Shown piece by piece: positions 23,417 to 33,610 of a stretch of 40,074 bases of DNA. The stretch spans positions 1 through 40,074 of the forward strand of contig NZ_JAHLQM010000025.1 in the NCBI RefSeq assembly GCF_018919165.1. Reading direction: 5' to 3'. Position 1 is the stretch's first letter, and each line of letters opens with the position of its first letter. A program made the translations under genes and the position numbers. The stretch comes from Amphibacillus sp. MSJ-3 (GTDB lineage: Bacteria > Bacillota > Bacilli > Bacillales > Amphibacillaceae). The notes beneath the pieces were generated by a model that searched no databases, was not told the origin of the DNA, and saw nothing but the letters and a program-made list of their open reading frames with translations.

Positions 23417-24100
23417 TCATTTAAAATAATTTTTAATTTGGCTTAAAGCATTTTTTGAAAAAATAACTTTGCCGTATTCTAAAATAACTGGGATGGCAAC
23501 CTTTTTACTTCTACCAAATTCATAAATGATACTAAGCAAATTATCTTGAACATAATCATCTAATAAATCATCATCAAATTTAACAATCAAAATATATTGG
23601 TCTTCATAATAATATAGCTCATTTTCAATTCCTTGATCGCTTTCGATTCGGTGACTTAATTGAATGATATTCTCGAAATCATCAAAGGCAATCGTATGAT
23701 GAATTAAACGAGCATAGGCTTCTTCTTCTGCTGCTTGACTTTCTTCTATGTTGCTACTTTTATTCATTTGAATATCCAACATATCTTCTAACTTTTCATT
23801 AAGTTGCTTTTCTAAATTCGACGAATCAATTGGCAATTCTAAATTTTGACCATCTTTTGAAAGCTGAGCTTTTGTCACTGTAATTTCCAAACCCTTTTCC
23901 ATCGCCTGAACTTGAATCCACAGTGGTCCTTCCATGTCAAAGGTTTCTTCATCGCCAGCTTCATCCATCACTTGCCAAAAAAGTTGTTCACTACGCTCGC
24001 GATTATACCAAATTTCTTCGCGATTAAATCCACGATCTTCAATGTCCGCGTAAGAAATATAAAACTTAACTGTATTTTCATTAATCCTTTCTATTTCCAT
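23417..24100 (-). CDS. mecA: Adaptor protein MecA
   Basis: About 227 residues from the ATG at 24100, preceded by GGGGGAG; the frame stays open upstream but the family starts MEIERINENTVKFYISY. The N-terminal domain binds substrates (ComK and ComS in B. subtilis); a linker rich in acidic residues (about 105-130) leads to the C-terminal domain that binds ClpC and promotes its assembly. IEDRGFNREEIWYNRERSEQ is typical of the N-domain. It sits between spx and coiA as in B. subtilis and has its own terminator. Confidence 0.96.
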   Translation of the reverse strand: MEIERINENTVKFYISYADIEDRGFNREEIWYNRERSEQLFWQVMDEAGDEETFDMEGPLWIQVQAMEKGLEITVTKAQLSKDGQNLELPIDSSNLEKQLNEKLEDMLDIQMNKSSNIEESQAAEEEAYARLIHHTIAFDDFENIIQLSHRIESDQGIENELYYYEDQYILIVKFDDDLLDDYVQDNLLSIIYEFGRSKKVAIPVILEYGKVIFSKNALSQIKNYFK

Positions 24101-24272
24101 CCAGTATCTCCCCCTTCGAAAAGGTTCACAGCCATCTACTTTATCTATATGATACTCTACCCTAATTAGGGATGTGCTAAGCATTAAGAACTTTTAAAGT
24201 AAATCTATATCAACTTCCTATTTTAACGCATCACATCCAAATTGTCATCCGTTTTAACTAATTTAAATCACG

Positions 24273-24308
24273 AAAAAACACAACCTAACTTCAAAAGGTT
24301 GCGTTTTA
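24273..24308 (-). terminator. Terminator of spx
   Basis: On the minus strand AACGCAACCT and AGGTTGTGTT form a stem followed by T residues. Confidence 0.8.
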
Positions 24309-24325
24309 CGATTTCATTATAAAAA

Positions 24326-24721
24326 TCAGTTTACCATCTTTTGTGCTTCTAGTAATTGAAGATTTCTCACTTTTCTTGGCAAGAATCGTCTGATTTCATC
24401 TTCATTATAACCCACTTGTAATCTCTTCTCATCAAGGATTATCGGTCGACGTAAAATACCAGGATTCTCCTGAATCGTATCGATTAAGTTCTTTAGTGAC
24501 ATTTGATCAATATCCACCTCTAAATTTTGAAACGCCTTAGAACGTGTTGATATAATCTCGTCTGTCCCATCCTCTGTCATACGTAATATTTCCTTGATCT
24601 CATCAATAGACAACGTATCGGAGAAAATATTTCTTTCTTGATAAGGAATATCATGTTCATGTAACCATGCTTTTGCTTTCCGACAAGATGTACAGCTTGG
24701 TGAGGTATAAAGTGTAACCAT
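24326..24721 (-). CDS. spx: Transcriptional regulator Spx
   Basis: 131 residues, exactly the family length. Spx is an ArsC-like protein that binds the RNA polymerase alpha C-terminal domain and reprograms transcription under disulfide stress. The redox switch C10-TS-C13 is intact in [11 protein letters not shown]; the RPI motif and the tail [16 protein letters not shown] are present. The C-terminus ends QKMVN rather than the usual LAN-type end recognised by ClpXP, so turnover may lean on SpxH. Good AGGAG site before the ATG. Confidence 0.97.
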   Translation of the reverse strand: MVTLYTSPSCTSCRKAKAWLHEHDIPYQERNIFSDTLSIDEIKEILRMTEDGTDEIISTRSKAFQNLEVDIDQMSLKNLIDTIQENPGILRRPIILDEKRLQVGYNEDEIRRFLPRKVRNLQLLEAQKMVN

Positions 24722-25207
24722 TTGATTTCACTCCTAATAAATATATAAATTATAATTTTTAACAGATTTTTATTTTATCAAATTAAAATCAATACAATTT
24801 AATAACTAATAATAAGTATACTATATATTGTACCTTTTCGATAGACCCTTATACATATTTACAAACAATTTACACATTTACTTCTAAAAAGTGAAGCTTC
24901 CCCCACTGAGCGTTTGGTGAAGTAATCAGTCCTTTACTGACAATTGAACCTTCACTTATCATTCGACAGTTCCATCTACATGATTAAAGTGACGGGTTTA
25001 CAGTCACTTAATCAGCAAGATTCACTTTCTTTATTGTATATACCCCTTTTCATTTATTTACAAACATAATTATAAGTTAAAAATTAAAATATTATTCTCA
25101 GTTAGTAAACATTCAATCACACTTAATTGAAAAAGATGATCTGATTATCAGTGCAGCAAAGTGAATCCTCACTCGGGATGTCGCCCAGTTTCTATAGGTA
25201 CTAGCTT
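24722..25207. other. Long gap with repeat fragments
   Basis: The first 165 bases are very AT-rich and may hold spx promoters that I could not fix. At 24885-25030 a repeat fragment opens AAAGTGAAGCTTCCCCCACT and continues with ACTGACAATTGAACC and TCACTTAATCAGC, related to copy E. Another short fragment is near 25148. No gene seen. Confidence 0.5.
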
Positions 25208-25608
25208 TGGAAAGTTGAATTTCCTCCTGATGATTTAGATTCAACAGAAAACGATGGCGAAATATTGAATAGTTCTTTCTAGCCATTGATGGGTAATGAG
25301 AGATTTCTTTTTGATGCTATATTTTTCGTGAATAGATGCTGGGTTGTTCCAATAATCTTCACTACGAGAAATCCTGGTTTACAAGTTTATTCAACTAACA
25401 ACAGGTCTACTACTTATGAAATTGGTGTTGATACTTTTTCTGCTAGTACTGGTAGTTAGGGAGTATCTTACAATAAGAGGCAGACTTTCGGAGTGGTTAT
25501 CACATGAAATACTACTCTGGTCTAAAAGCAGGAACAAAATATAGATTGGTAGTACAAGGTAGTGGAAGTGGTGTACTTGGCGCAGTTGATTGGGGACCAA
25601 AACGATAA
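25208..25608 (+). pseudogene. Relic of a secreted or surface beta-rich protein
   Basis: Coding-like plus-strand pieces: WKVEFPPDDLDSTENDGEIL, then NPGLQVYSTNNRSTTYEIGV followed by DTFSASTGS, a TAG, GVSYNKRQTFGVVIT, then after a frame change YYSGLKAGTKYRLVVQGSGS and GVLGAVDWGPKR before TAA. At least two stops and one shift. The Ser/Thr/Gly/Tyr-rich beta pattern resembles small secreted proteins of bacilli; no family recognised. Confidence 0.55.
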
Positions 25609-25830
25609 TGTTAGAATGTAAAAAACGATCAATAAGGTAATCAAAACCACCAGTGTGAACTCGTGATTTGCTCTGCAGCTGAAAGAATATGTTATCGACC
25701 CCGGCCTAAAAGGCCCACTGAATGTGTTTCCCTTTTGCATCACACTTACTCACTGTTTCTAAAAGAATCCCTTATTTTTTCTCCCAATAAACAGATCAAA
25801 TTTTTCAAATAATATTAATTGATCACTCAT

Positions 25831-26221
25831 TTAATCATCTTTAAGCTGATTTCTTATATATTCTTGAATTTTATTTTTACTTCGGTCCACTGTTTCTACA
25901 AAGTAACCCCGACACCAGAATTTGCGATTACCATATCTATACTTTAAATTCGCGTGTCGATCGAAAATCATCAAACTCCTTTTTCCTTTTAAATATCCCA
26001 TAAATTAAGATATGTTTAATTTTCGTGAAATGTTGACTAGCATATGAATATGATCTTTATACGCGTTAGCTTTGTGTATTTTAACTTCTTTTCTTTCACA
26101 GCCTTCTCTTATTATTTCTCCAATGCTTCTTTTTTTATTTTCCATAGATAAATTTTGGTGTAAAAACAATATGATACTTACATCTCCATTACATATGTGC
26201 TAAACTATTCTTGTCCCGCAT
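25831..26221 (-). pseudogene. tnpA: Broken IS200/IS605-type TnpA transposase
   Basis: On the minus strand the pieces MRDKNSLAHM, WRCKYHIVFTPKF, KDHIHMLVNISRKLNIS and FMGYLKGKRSLMIFDRHANL, then YGNRKFWCRGYFVETVDRSK, line up with Y1 (HUH) transposases of the IS200 group. The HIH metal motif is there. Stops occur after LAHM, after IYGK and before FMGYL, and a frame change and a small deletion lie near the N-terminus, so the gene is dead. A hairpin GGTTGG-tttcccga-CCACC just upstream fits an end of such an element. Confidence 0.85.
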
Positions 26222-26530
26222 AGGACATGCCTCCTTCTTTCGTGAGATTTGGTGGTCGGGAAACCAACCTTATCTTACTATGAAGTGGGGCTTTTTTTGG
26301 TCCCATGCTAGAGGATCTAAGGCCCCCCGACATAGCCAGTCGTTTACAAAGAACATAACTAAATAGCCTGATACGATTTGACTATCAGTATCAGGCTGTC
26401 TTATAAATCTTTTGATTTTCGTTGGGCTATTCCCGACTGTTGATCCCTTTTTACCTCAATGGTTTCTTCTGTAAGATTGAAGGAAAGGTCCTACAGTTGG
26501 TTATTCTGTGGAAAAATAACTCTCCTTTAA
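26222..26530. other. Gap with IS-end hairpin and a terminator-like hairpin
   Basis: 26249-26270 holds GGTGGTCGGGAAACCAACC, likely an end structure of the dead IS200-type element. 26363-26399 forms AGCCTGATAC-N-GTATCAGGCT, a hairpin that could end yjbC transcripts on the minus strand. No gene seen. Confidence 0.5.
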
Positions 26531-27115
26531 TTATTCATCTTTTAAACAATGAAAAATATCTTCTATCTCTCTGTTTTGGTCAAATGAAAGAACATCTTCC
26601 GTTGCTTGATATGATTCACCATACAACTGTTCGTCTTTGTAAGTATGAATATCTTCATACATCTGACACATTTGACTATAAATTTCGTCTTCTTTTGCAT
26701 CGGTTGGTGACCAGTATAAAATTTCCAAAGAACTGTTTTCTTTTGTAGCTAGTGAACGCCGATTATAGCCAATTGATCTGGCATGCTTAAACCCTTCTCT
26801 GTGATAAAAGTTAAGCCTCTTGGCTGTATCACTATCTTGATAATCTACGGGCTCAACTTCTAAAATAATTGATTTGCCTTTCCTCTTTAGCTTTTCAATT
26901 ATTTGATGTCCCAAGCCCTTCCCTCTAGAACTAGGTGCAACATATAAATAATCAATAAAAATAAACATTTTAAATTCAGCATACATTAAGACATGTTCCG
27001 GTCCCTCATCTTTATAATAAACATCACCTTTTTCGGTCAATAATAATTCCATATGTTCCTTTGACTTCATTTCCTCTACTGGAAAATACTCATTTAGTTT
27101 ATCGAACCAATTCAA
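26531..27115 (-). CDS. yjbC: GNAT acetyltransferase YjbC
   Basis: About 194 residues from a TTG at 27115 (AGGGTGG five bases ahead), giving the family start MNWFDKLNEYFPVEEMKSKE; a GTG three codons earlier touches the ribosome site. The acetyl-CoA loop reads VAPSSRGKGLGHQIIEKLKR and NFYHREGFKHARSIGYNRRS follows. The C-terminal 60 residues (EILYWSPTDAKEDEIYSQM and on) are specific to YjbC. In B. subtilis yjbC is co-transcribed with spx and linked to stress survival; here 1.8 kb of decayed DNA separates the two, so that link is broken. Confidence 0.93.
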   Translation of the reverse strand: MNWFDKLNEYFPVEEMKSKEHMELLLTEKGDVYYKDEGPEHVLMYAEFKMFIFIDYLYVAPSSRGKGLGHQIIEKLKRKGKSIILEVEPVDYQDSDTAKRLNFYHREGFKHARSIGYNRRSLATKENSSLEILYWSPTDAKEDEIYSQMCQMYEDIHTYKDEQLYGESYQATEDVLSFDQNREIEDIFHCLKDE

Positions 27116-27244
27116 GATTTCCACCCTTTCTTATTTTAATGAAGCTTTCTTATTATAACGAATGGTCATTTTTTTGTGAAATCAGGTATACTCTCTTATT
27201 TTGGTCAATAAGCTAAAATTTAAGTATTTTTATAAAGAAAAAAT

Positions 27245-27340
27245 AAAAAAGCTCCCTTTTTTGAGCAAATCATACCTTATCCAAGAGTTAGCTAAAGCAA
27301 GCCAACTCTTAGATAACGGCAGTATCATAGGGACTTTTTT
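27245..27340. terminator. Extended nested hairpin after the DUF4015 gene
   Basis: The outer arms AAAAAAGCTCCCT and AGGGACTTTTTT enclose ATACC/GGCAGTAT pairing and an inner stem TTATCCAAGAGTTAGCT with AGCCAACTCTTAGATAA. The inner stem has a 6-base loop. Both ends are A/T runs, so it can terminate in either direction. At 96 bases it is longer than an ordinary terminator. Confidence 0.6.
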
Positions 27341-27343
27341 ATT

Positions 27344-28567
27344 TTAATCTAGCGGTGTATAGTCTACGCCTTCTGTATAGACATTACCCGCATTCCATAT
27401 TAAGAATTCATCAATACCATTTTCATTTAACGCACGGATCTGAGCTTCAACCTCTGCTACACCATAACTAAATGTTTTGCCACTATATAACCAAGGGGCT
27501 TCAAAATCTTGAATCCAAGGGCGTGATCTTGGTGGATTATCCAATTGAGCCAAAATTTCATTTTCTAATTTACTATATTCATTCACTAATCGATATGGCT
27601 CTTGATCGGGATAATCAATACCGAAGTGTGGTGTCCAGTGACTTGGATAAATCATTGAAGAAATGACATCTACATTTTCAGATATTCTTGAGAAATTTTG
27701 GCCAATGCCAGGTGTTTCCTCAACAGTTACAGCATATCCAAATATATCAACAGACAAATCAACATTATAGCTTTGTAACTTTTCGTGAGCATAAGACACA
27801 AAATCCGTCACAGCTTCTACACGTTTCTTCACACCAGTTATATCAGCATTTGCGTAATCACCTTGTGAATATTCCAGTTTCTCATCCATATTTTCGAAGC
27901 CTTCTGGAAACCGTACATAGTCAAATTGAATATCTTGAAAACCTAATTCAATAGCCTGTTTAGCAATATCTAAATTATATTCCCAAACTTCTTTCATATA
28001 TGGATTAACAAAAGCTTCACCCCGATTATTCACCCAAACTTTACCATCTTCTAAAAAGGAAAGATCATGGCGATTTTCAGCAAGAACACTATCCTTAAAA
28101 ACAACAATTCTTGCAATCGGGTATATCCCATTTTTCTCTAACTCATCCATCATTTTAACTGGATCATCTATATAGGGCTCGGAAATTTCATAAAACGGGG
28201 ATTCTTTATCTGGCCGGTATGTTAAATGACCGAAATCATCTTTTATATCAATAACCATAGTATTCAATTCTGTTGAATTAACAAAATCTAACAATGTTTG
28301 AAAACGTTCTCCCCCAGCTGAATGACCGGTTAAATAAATACCTCTCACCGCATCTGGATACTCAAAATGATATCCAGAATCATATGTAAATCGCGCTAAC
28401 CTCTGGTTTTCTTCAAATACTTCAATATTTGTATCATTTGTTGCGTGATTTCTTGAAACTAGCAATTCTTGATTGACTTCCTCAGCCTTGATGATTGGTT
28501 GGTTAAACAAAAAGCTGATCAACAATAATCCGATAACTAACCAACTTCTACCATGATGCTTTTTCAT
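27344..28567 (-). CDS. Secreted DUF4015 putative glycoside hydrolase
   Basis: 407 residues. A signal peptide is clear (KKHHGR, hydrophobic to about residue 24, then IIKAEE as likely cleavage zone). The mature part is a TIM-barrel-like DUF4015 domain: VRGIYLTGHSAGGERF, then TMVIDIKDDFGHLTY, YPIARIVVFKDSVLAENR, ELGFQDIQFDYVRFPEG, and LSVDIFGYAV at strand ends. Acidic residues in VIDIKDD and FDYVRFPEG are candidate catalytic groups. The family is predicted to act on polysaccharide, perhaps cell wall or matrix, but no substrate is known to me. The ATG has GGAGGT ahead. Confidence 0.88.
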   Translation of the reverse strand: MKKHHGRSWLVIGLLLISFLFNQPIIKAEEVNQELLVSRNHATNDTNIEVFEENQRLARFTYDSGYHFEYPDAVRGIYLTGHSAGGERFQTLLDFVNSTELNTMVIDIKDDFGHLTYRPDKESPFYEISEPYIDDPVKMMDELEKNGIYPIARIVVFKDSVLAENRHDLSFLEDGKVWVNNRGEAFVNPYMKEVWEYNLDIAKQAIELGFQDIQFDYVRFPEGFENMDEKLEYSQGDYANADITGVKKRVEAVTDFVSYAHEKLQSYNVDLSVDIFGYAVTVEETPGIGQNFSRISENVDVISSMIYPSHWTPHFGIDYPDQEPYRLVNEYSKLENEILAQLDNPPRSRPWIQDFEAPWLYSGKTFSYGVAEVEAQIRALNENGIDEFLIWNAGNVYTEGVDYTPLD

Positions 28568-28590
28568 AACCTATACCTCCAGTAATTAGT

Positions 28591-28650
28591 TAAGTGAAAC
28601 GTCAATACACGTGGTTTTCACCTGCACGGTGTAGATGATGAGCATTTCCC
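28591..28650 (+). repeat. Interspersed repeat fragment, copy F
   Basis: Begins TAAGTGAAACGTCAATACAC with a G/T continuation; only the opening matches the family. It lies 23 bases upstream of the DUF4015 start. Confidence 0.4.
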
Positions 28651-28821
28651 ATCTAAAACAAAAATTCTGTGCTTATTCGACACAGGGAAACAAGGGAGAT
28701 AAATCCCAATGCTTCTATCTTCCTTTAGTCTTGCACACATTGTTTATTATATAAGAAAAAGATCAAGAATGATATAAGGTGGCTCGTATTACGACAAAAA
28801 GTACTATAAAAAAAGATAGTT

Positions 28822-28857
28822 AAAACCCCGATAAGCATTGACCTTATCGGGGTTTAT
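28822..28857. terminator. Strong hairpin with flanking T and A runs
   Basis: AAACCCCGATAAG-cattgac-CTTATCGGGGTTT is a near-perfect stem with T-rich flanks on both strands. It is 320 bases beyond the stop of the YneR-like gene on the minus strand. Confidence 0.75.
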
Positions 28858-29176
28858 TGAGTAGCTTTATTACAAATCATTTAATTGTACGATCGCAATT
28901 TTATAGTAGTAAGTGCCCATTTTTGCATCATAAGAAATAATTTAATTCAGATTCCCTAAGCGACACAACCAAATTTCTTGTGATATGGTAATTTATTAAC
29001 CAATAACCCTGATTATTCACTATAAACCTCTGTTGGCGTTCCTTGATCCCTCACTTAGTTTTAAATAAAAAAGATCAGTATTTTACTAAATGTCGACCCT
29101 CTCCCTATCATTCGGTGGGGTCATTCGGATAATTGAACTGGGCGGAAATACATTCAGTTAATTTGTGACAAAGTGA
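28858..29176. other. Gap downstream of the YneR-like gene
   Basis: I see no intact gene, no repeat match and no clear RNA structure. Base composition is AT-rich with a few GC patches near 29100-29150. Confidence 0.4.
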
Positions 29177-29470
29177 TTATTTCTGATAATCAAAAATTAC
29201 CTCATCTTCATCATCTAAATAATCTACTTTTAAATCATGTCCATCAAAAAACCATAAATCATCGTGTTCAACAAGAAAGCGGATGTTTTCTATCTCAACA
29301 ATGACACCCTTATCAATTGGTTGATCAACCTTATTAAAGGCTAGGGCAAAATTGTCTTGTACCGGGCTTGTTCCATAAATTTGCGGATAAAATTTAACAT
29401 ACTCGTCTTCCTTTACCCCATAATCCTCTTTAAACCATTTTAAAGCTCGATCAGTTAGAACAATTTTCAT
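29177..29470 (-). CDS. HesB/YneR-like small protein
   Basis: About 97 residues from the ATG at 29470, which has AAAGGA ahead; the frame runs ten codons further without a ribosome site. MKIVLTDRALKWFKEDYGV at the start and DLWFFDGHDLKVDYLDDEDE near the end match the YneR branch of the HesB/IscA fold. The three cluster-binding cysteines of true IscA/SufA proteins are absent (there is no cysteine at all), so Fe-S scaffold activity is unlikely. The role of the branch is unknown. Confidence 0.85.
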   Translation of the reverse strand: MKIVLTDRALKWFKEDYGVKEDEYVKFYPQIYGTSPVQDNFALAFNKVDQPIDKGVIVEIENIRFLVEHDDLWFFDGHDLKVDYLDDEDEVIFDYQK

Positions 29471-29634
29471 ATTAAAAAATCCTTTCAATCTTATATTCAT
29501 TCTAATCTATTGTATCATGATTTCCACAATTTCAAAGTCATCCGCCCTGAGTATTTTTCTCTGTTCACCAACTGCCACACGCATATCTGCTTGTCAAACC
29601 CAGATTTCTTATGGAGCAATTGCTAGTAAAGCAC

Positions 29635-29663
29635 TTGCTATTCAATGTAGGTTTGTTTATAAT
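29635..29663 (+). promoter_or_regulatory. Promoter of the trpS T-box transcript
   Basis: TTGCTA, a 17-base spacer and TATAAT, placing the start of transcription near 29670. Confidence 0.8.
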
Positions 29664-29669
29664 GTGAAT

Positions 29670-29910
29670 ATTATATCAATGCGATGATAAAGTAAAGAAT
29701 TCATATCCCCTGGTTTATAAGAGAGTCTGGTTGCTGAAAACAGACACCAAGATATGATGAAATTGGGACTTTTGAGCATGTATGTTTTAACATACCGTTT
29801 TGATCAAACGATATCTGATCTTAAAGTGATCTCATTTCCGAGATAAAGTAGGGTGGCACCGCGGTTCTATCGTCCCTCAACATTAATCGGACAATGGGTT
29901 TTTTTATTTT
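29670..29910 (+). promoter_or_regulatory. T-box riboswitch (tryptophan) of trpS
   Basis: The T-box sequence AGGGTGGCACCGCGG is at 29850-29864. Stem I marks are an AGTA at 29691, AGAGAG at 29720 and GGTTGCTG at 29729. The specifier TGG is at 29764-29766 with G next, matching tRNA-Trp. Uncharged tRNA-Trp would stabilise the antiterminator; otherwise the GTCC/GGAC and CCC/GGG stem before the T run (29899-29905) stops transcription. Confidence 0.92.
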
Positions 29911-29939
29911 TAAAAATAATATATAAAAAAGAAGGATGA

Positions 29940-30935
<996 letters not shown>

Positions 30936-31091
30936 ATTAGTGCTTCATATAGTCAAAGGCTTCAAGCCCGCTCATTACCCATTGGTTACTCTATATTGTT
31001 GGAGTGGAGACTTACAGTTAATTAATCTGTAAGAGGTTCTATTTATTAACCACCTTATGAACGAGTGAAGCCGACAAACGTCTTAAATTAA

Positions 31092-31130
31092 AATAACTAG
31101 CCAGTGAATAATCGTCACAGGCTAGTTATT
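31092..31130. terminator. Bidirectional terminator between trpS and yjbA
   Basis: AATAACTAGCC and GGCTAGTTATT form an 11-bp stem with A/T runs on each side, between convergent genes. Confidence 0.82.
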
Positions 31131-31881
31131 TAATTCTTCTCATAACAACATCATCATTTGTCATATTTGCTCTTTCCCATAGTTGTTCAAACAATAAATG
31201 ACCCTTCACAATTTCCTGACAAAAATCCTCGTGTTTTTTTGACCATCCTTTGTATATATGCCGATATAATCTTTGCCAAGCTTCTTGAAAAGATAATTGA
31301 CGAATCTCATGGTATTGGTCGGGTTCCCATTCCGTTAACCAATAATGAATTTCATCACAATTCTTCCCTTCCTTTAATTGATCAAGTACAAGCATTGTCA
31401 ACCATTTTAATTCTCTTTCCCTACGAATTAAACCGACCATTGCTTCAGCTCCTAGAGAAAATGGATGATCTGTTTTAACTGGCACTTTTCTTTTTAACGG
31501 AAAACTTACTTGGGGCTGATTACGTATCACTTGCAAAATGCGACGTTCGTGTCGTGGTATTAAACGACTTTTTTTCAATGGCAAGTGATAACCCATCGTA
31601 TCAAAGGCAAGAATACCTTCACCATCCGTTACAATTGCTGCATATTTTATAACTTCACCTTTGATAATGGTACGATTTTGGATCATATTTAGTAGTTTTC
31701 CAGGTAAATCATCGAGGTCGTTTTCAATATATTGATACATCCTTTTTTCAACATAAAGAATTGGGATCTTATCAATTAATTGGATTTTATCTTGCTTACG
31801 CCATTCAAAAAACGGACAAACATTATAGCCCTTTTCCTCACCTTCAAACCAATTTACCCAAACATCATTTATGACGATCAT
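31126..31881 (-). CDS. yjbA: DUF3603 protein YjbA
   Basis: About 251 residues from the ATG at 31881, with GAGGG six bases before it; seven extra codons upstream hold that site. The N-terminus IVINDVWVNWFEGEEKGYNV and the block PFFEWRKQDKIQLIDKIPIL identify the YjbA family of bacilli. It is soluble, rich in Trp and basic residues, with no known catalytic motif. Function unknown. It neighbours trpS in B. subtilis as well. Confidence 0.9.
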   Translation of the reverse strand: MIVINDVWVNWFEGEEKGYNVCPFFEWRKQDKIQLIDKIPILYVEKRMYQYIENDLDDLPGKLLNMIQNRTIIKGEVIKYAAIVTDGEGILAFDTMGYHLPLKKSRLIPRHERRILQVIRNQPQVSFPLKRKVPVKTDHPFSLGAEAMVGLIRRERELKWLTMLVLDQLKEGKNCDEIHYWLTEWEPDQYHEIRQLSFQEAWQRLYRHIYKGWSKKHEDFCQEIVKGHLLFEQLWERANMTNDDVVMRRIK

Positions 31882-32042
31882 TGAACTACCCTCACTTGTC
31901 ATGGCTTATTATGGGACATTCCCTTTGAATCAAGCTGTTAATCCTGTTTATTCAGAAGGATTCGTTTTTCTTTCTCAAAAAACGATTGTTTTCCAAACTT
32001 TTTACAGCTATAAAACAGTATCACCATTTGGTCAAATTTTAT

Positions 32043-32240
32043 TCATTTGATTCTTTTTAATAAGCGGTAATAACCAGGTATCATTAATAAAATTCCGACA
32101 AAGAACAGTTGACATTCCGTTTGTGTTAAAACAAATTTCCAATAGCTTGTCCAACCTAAGCCAGCAGGAACAAGGTTCATATATAAAATCAGCATGACAC
32201 CGCCTGTTACAGTAAAACCAAATCCGATTAAAAATAACAT
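32043..32240 (-). CDS. Small two-helix membrane protein upstream of yjbA
   Basis: About 65 residues from the ATG at 32240, four bases after AGGGGGAG; a GTG ten codons earlier would contain the site. Helix one covers about 1-25 (LFLIGFGFTVTGGVMLI), helix two about 42-58, with a basic end (YRLLKRIK). Similar short proteins with a conserved LIGFG start and PAGLGWTSYW-like middle occur near fab genes in other bacilli as far as I recall. Function unknown. Confidence 0.65.
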   Translation of the reverse strand: MLFLIGFGFTVTGGVMLILYMNLVPAGLGWTSYWKFVLTQTECQLFFVGILLMIPGYYRLLKRIK

Positions 32241-32295
32241 CAAACTCCCCCTAACGGCTTGTCCCTTCACAAATACTCTATGTCTATCCCCATAG

Positions 32296-32332
32296 AAAAA
32301 GACCTTCCCAACAAGTGTGAAAGGTCTTTTTC
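32296..32332 (-). terminator. Terminator of the fabH-fabF operon
   Basis: AAAAAGACCTT and AAAGGTCTTTTT flank a 12-base loop; the T run on the minus strand is adjacent to the fabF stop. Confidence 0.85.
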
Positions 32333-32334
32333 TA

Positions 32335-33570
32335 TTATTGATATTTTTTAAACACTAAGCATGCATTGTGGCCACCAAATCCAAGTGAATTTGATAATGC
32401 CACATCAACTATTTTCTTACGTGCTTTATTTGGAACATAGTCTAAGTCACAATCTGGATCTGGTGTTTGATAATTGATTGTCGGTGGAACAATGCCTGTT
32501 TCAATAGCCATTATCGAAGCAATTGCCTCAACTCCACCTGCAGCACCTAATAAATGTCCAGTCATTGACTTCGTTGATGAAATTAATACTTGATTTGCAT
32601 GTTCTTTAAATACAGCTTTGATAGCGGCTGTTTCAAACTTATCATTAAATGGAGTACTTGTCCCGTGAGCATTTATATAATCAACTTGATCCGGTCTTAA
32701 ACCAGCATCTTCAATAGCTTGTAACATTGCTCGTTGGGCTCCTTCCCCTTCAGGTGCGGGAGCTGTAATATGATAGGCATCAGCTGTTGCACCGTAACCT
32801 ACAATTTCAGCATATATATGTGCGTCTCTTGCTAATGCTGAATCAAGTGATTCTAAGATTAGAATCCCTGCACCCTCTCCCATCACAAATCCATCTCTAT
32901 TTTTGTCAAAAGGACGACTTGCTGTTTGCGGATCTTCATTAAAAGTTAAGGCTCTTGCTGTTGAGAAACCTGCAAATGCCATATTTGTTAAAGGTGCCTC
33001 CGCTCCACCAGTAATCATAACCTCTGCATCCCCACGTTCAATCACTTTAAAGGCATCACCAATTGAATTTGTCCCCGTTGCGCATGCCGTCACAGTACAG
33101 GAGTTGATTCCTTTAGCACCTAAATGAATTGAGATCTGTCCAGCTGCCATATCAGGTATTAGCATTGGGACAAAAAATGGACTAACACGACGATAACCTT
33201 TATCTAAAAAATTTCGAAATTGTTCTTCGTATGTTTCTAGCCCACCAATGCCCGATCCAACCCAAACACCTACTTTTTCAGCATTTTGATCGTTTATTTG
33301 TAAACCGGCATCTTCTACAGCCATTTTAGCTGCACCAACAGCATATTGCGTAAACAAGTCCATTCTTTTTATATCTTTCTTACCTATATAAGCTTGTGGA
33401 TCCCAATCTTTAATTTCACTTGCTACTTTGGCAGGAAAATCATCTTTATTTACTTTGGTGATTAAATCAATCCCTGATTTCCCCGCAATTAAATTTTCCC
33501 ATAACTGATCTTTTTCACCTAATGATGTAATTGCACCCATTCCTGTTACAACTACCCTATTTCGTACCAT
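32335..33570 (-). CDS. fabF: 3-oxoacyl-ACP synthase II (FabF)
   Basis: 411 residues. A thiolase-fold condensing enzyme that elongates acyl-ACP with malonyl-ACP. The Cys-His-His triad is C163 (TACATGTNS), H302 ([11 protein letters not shown]) and H339 ([14 protein letters not shown]). [10 protein letters not shown] end is also typical. The start ATG is chosen after GAGGAGG; another ATG four bases upstream is out of frame. It is 40 bases downstream of fabH and in one operon with it, as in B. subtilis, under the FapR-type operator at 34586-34602. Confidence 0.97.
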   Translation of the reverse strand: MVRNRVVVTGMGAITSLGEKDQLWENLIAGKSGIDLITKVNKDDFPAKVASEIKDWDPQAYIGKKDIKRMDLFTQYAVGAAKMAVEDAGLQINDQNAEKVGVWVGSGIGGLETYEEQFRNFLDKGYRRVSPFFVPMLIPDMAAGQISIHLGAKGINSCTVTACATGTNSIGDAFKVIERGDAEVMITGGAEAPLTNMAFAGFSTARALTFNEDPQTASRPFDKNRDGFVMGEGAGILILESLDSALARDAHIYAEIVGYGATADAYHITAPAPEGEGAQRAMLQAIEDAGLRPDQVDYINAHGTSTPFNDKFETAAIKAVFKEHANQVLISSTKSMTGHLLGAAGGVEAIASIMAIETGIVPPTINYQTPDPDCDLDYVPNKARKKIVDVALSNSLGFGGHNACLVFKKYQ

Positions 33571-33610
33571 TCATTTATCCTCCTCGATCAAATTTAGCTA
33601 GCTATTCAAG

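Noticed and set aside
25391-25743. Two open frames on the minus strand
   Set aside because: They lie opposite the relic of a secreted protein, have no ribosome sites and show low-complexity, non-protein-like composition.
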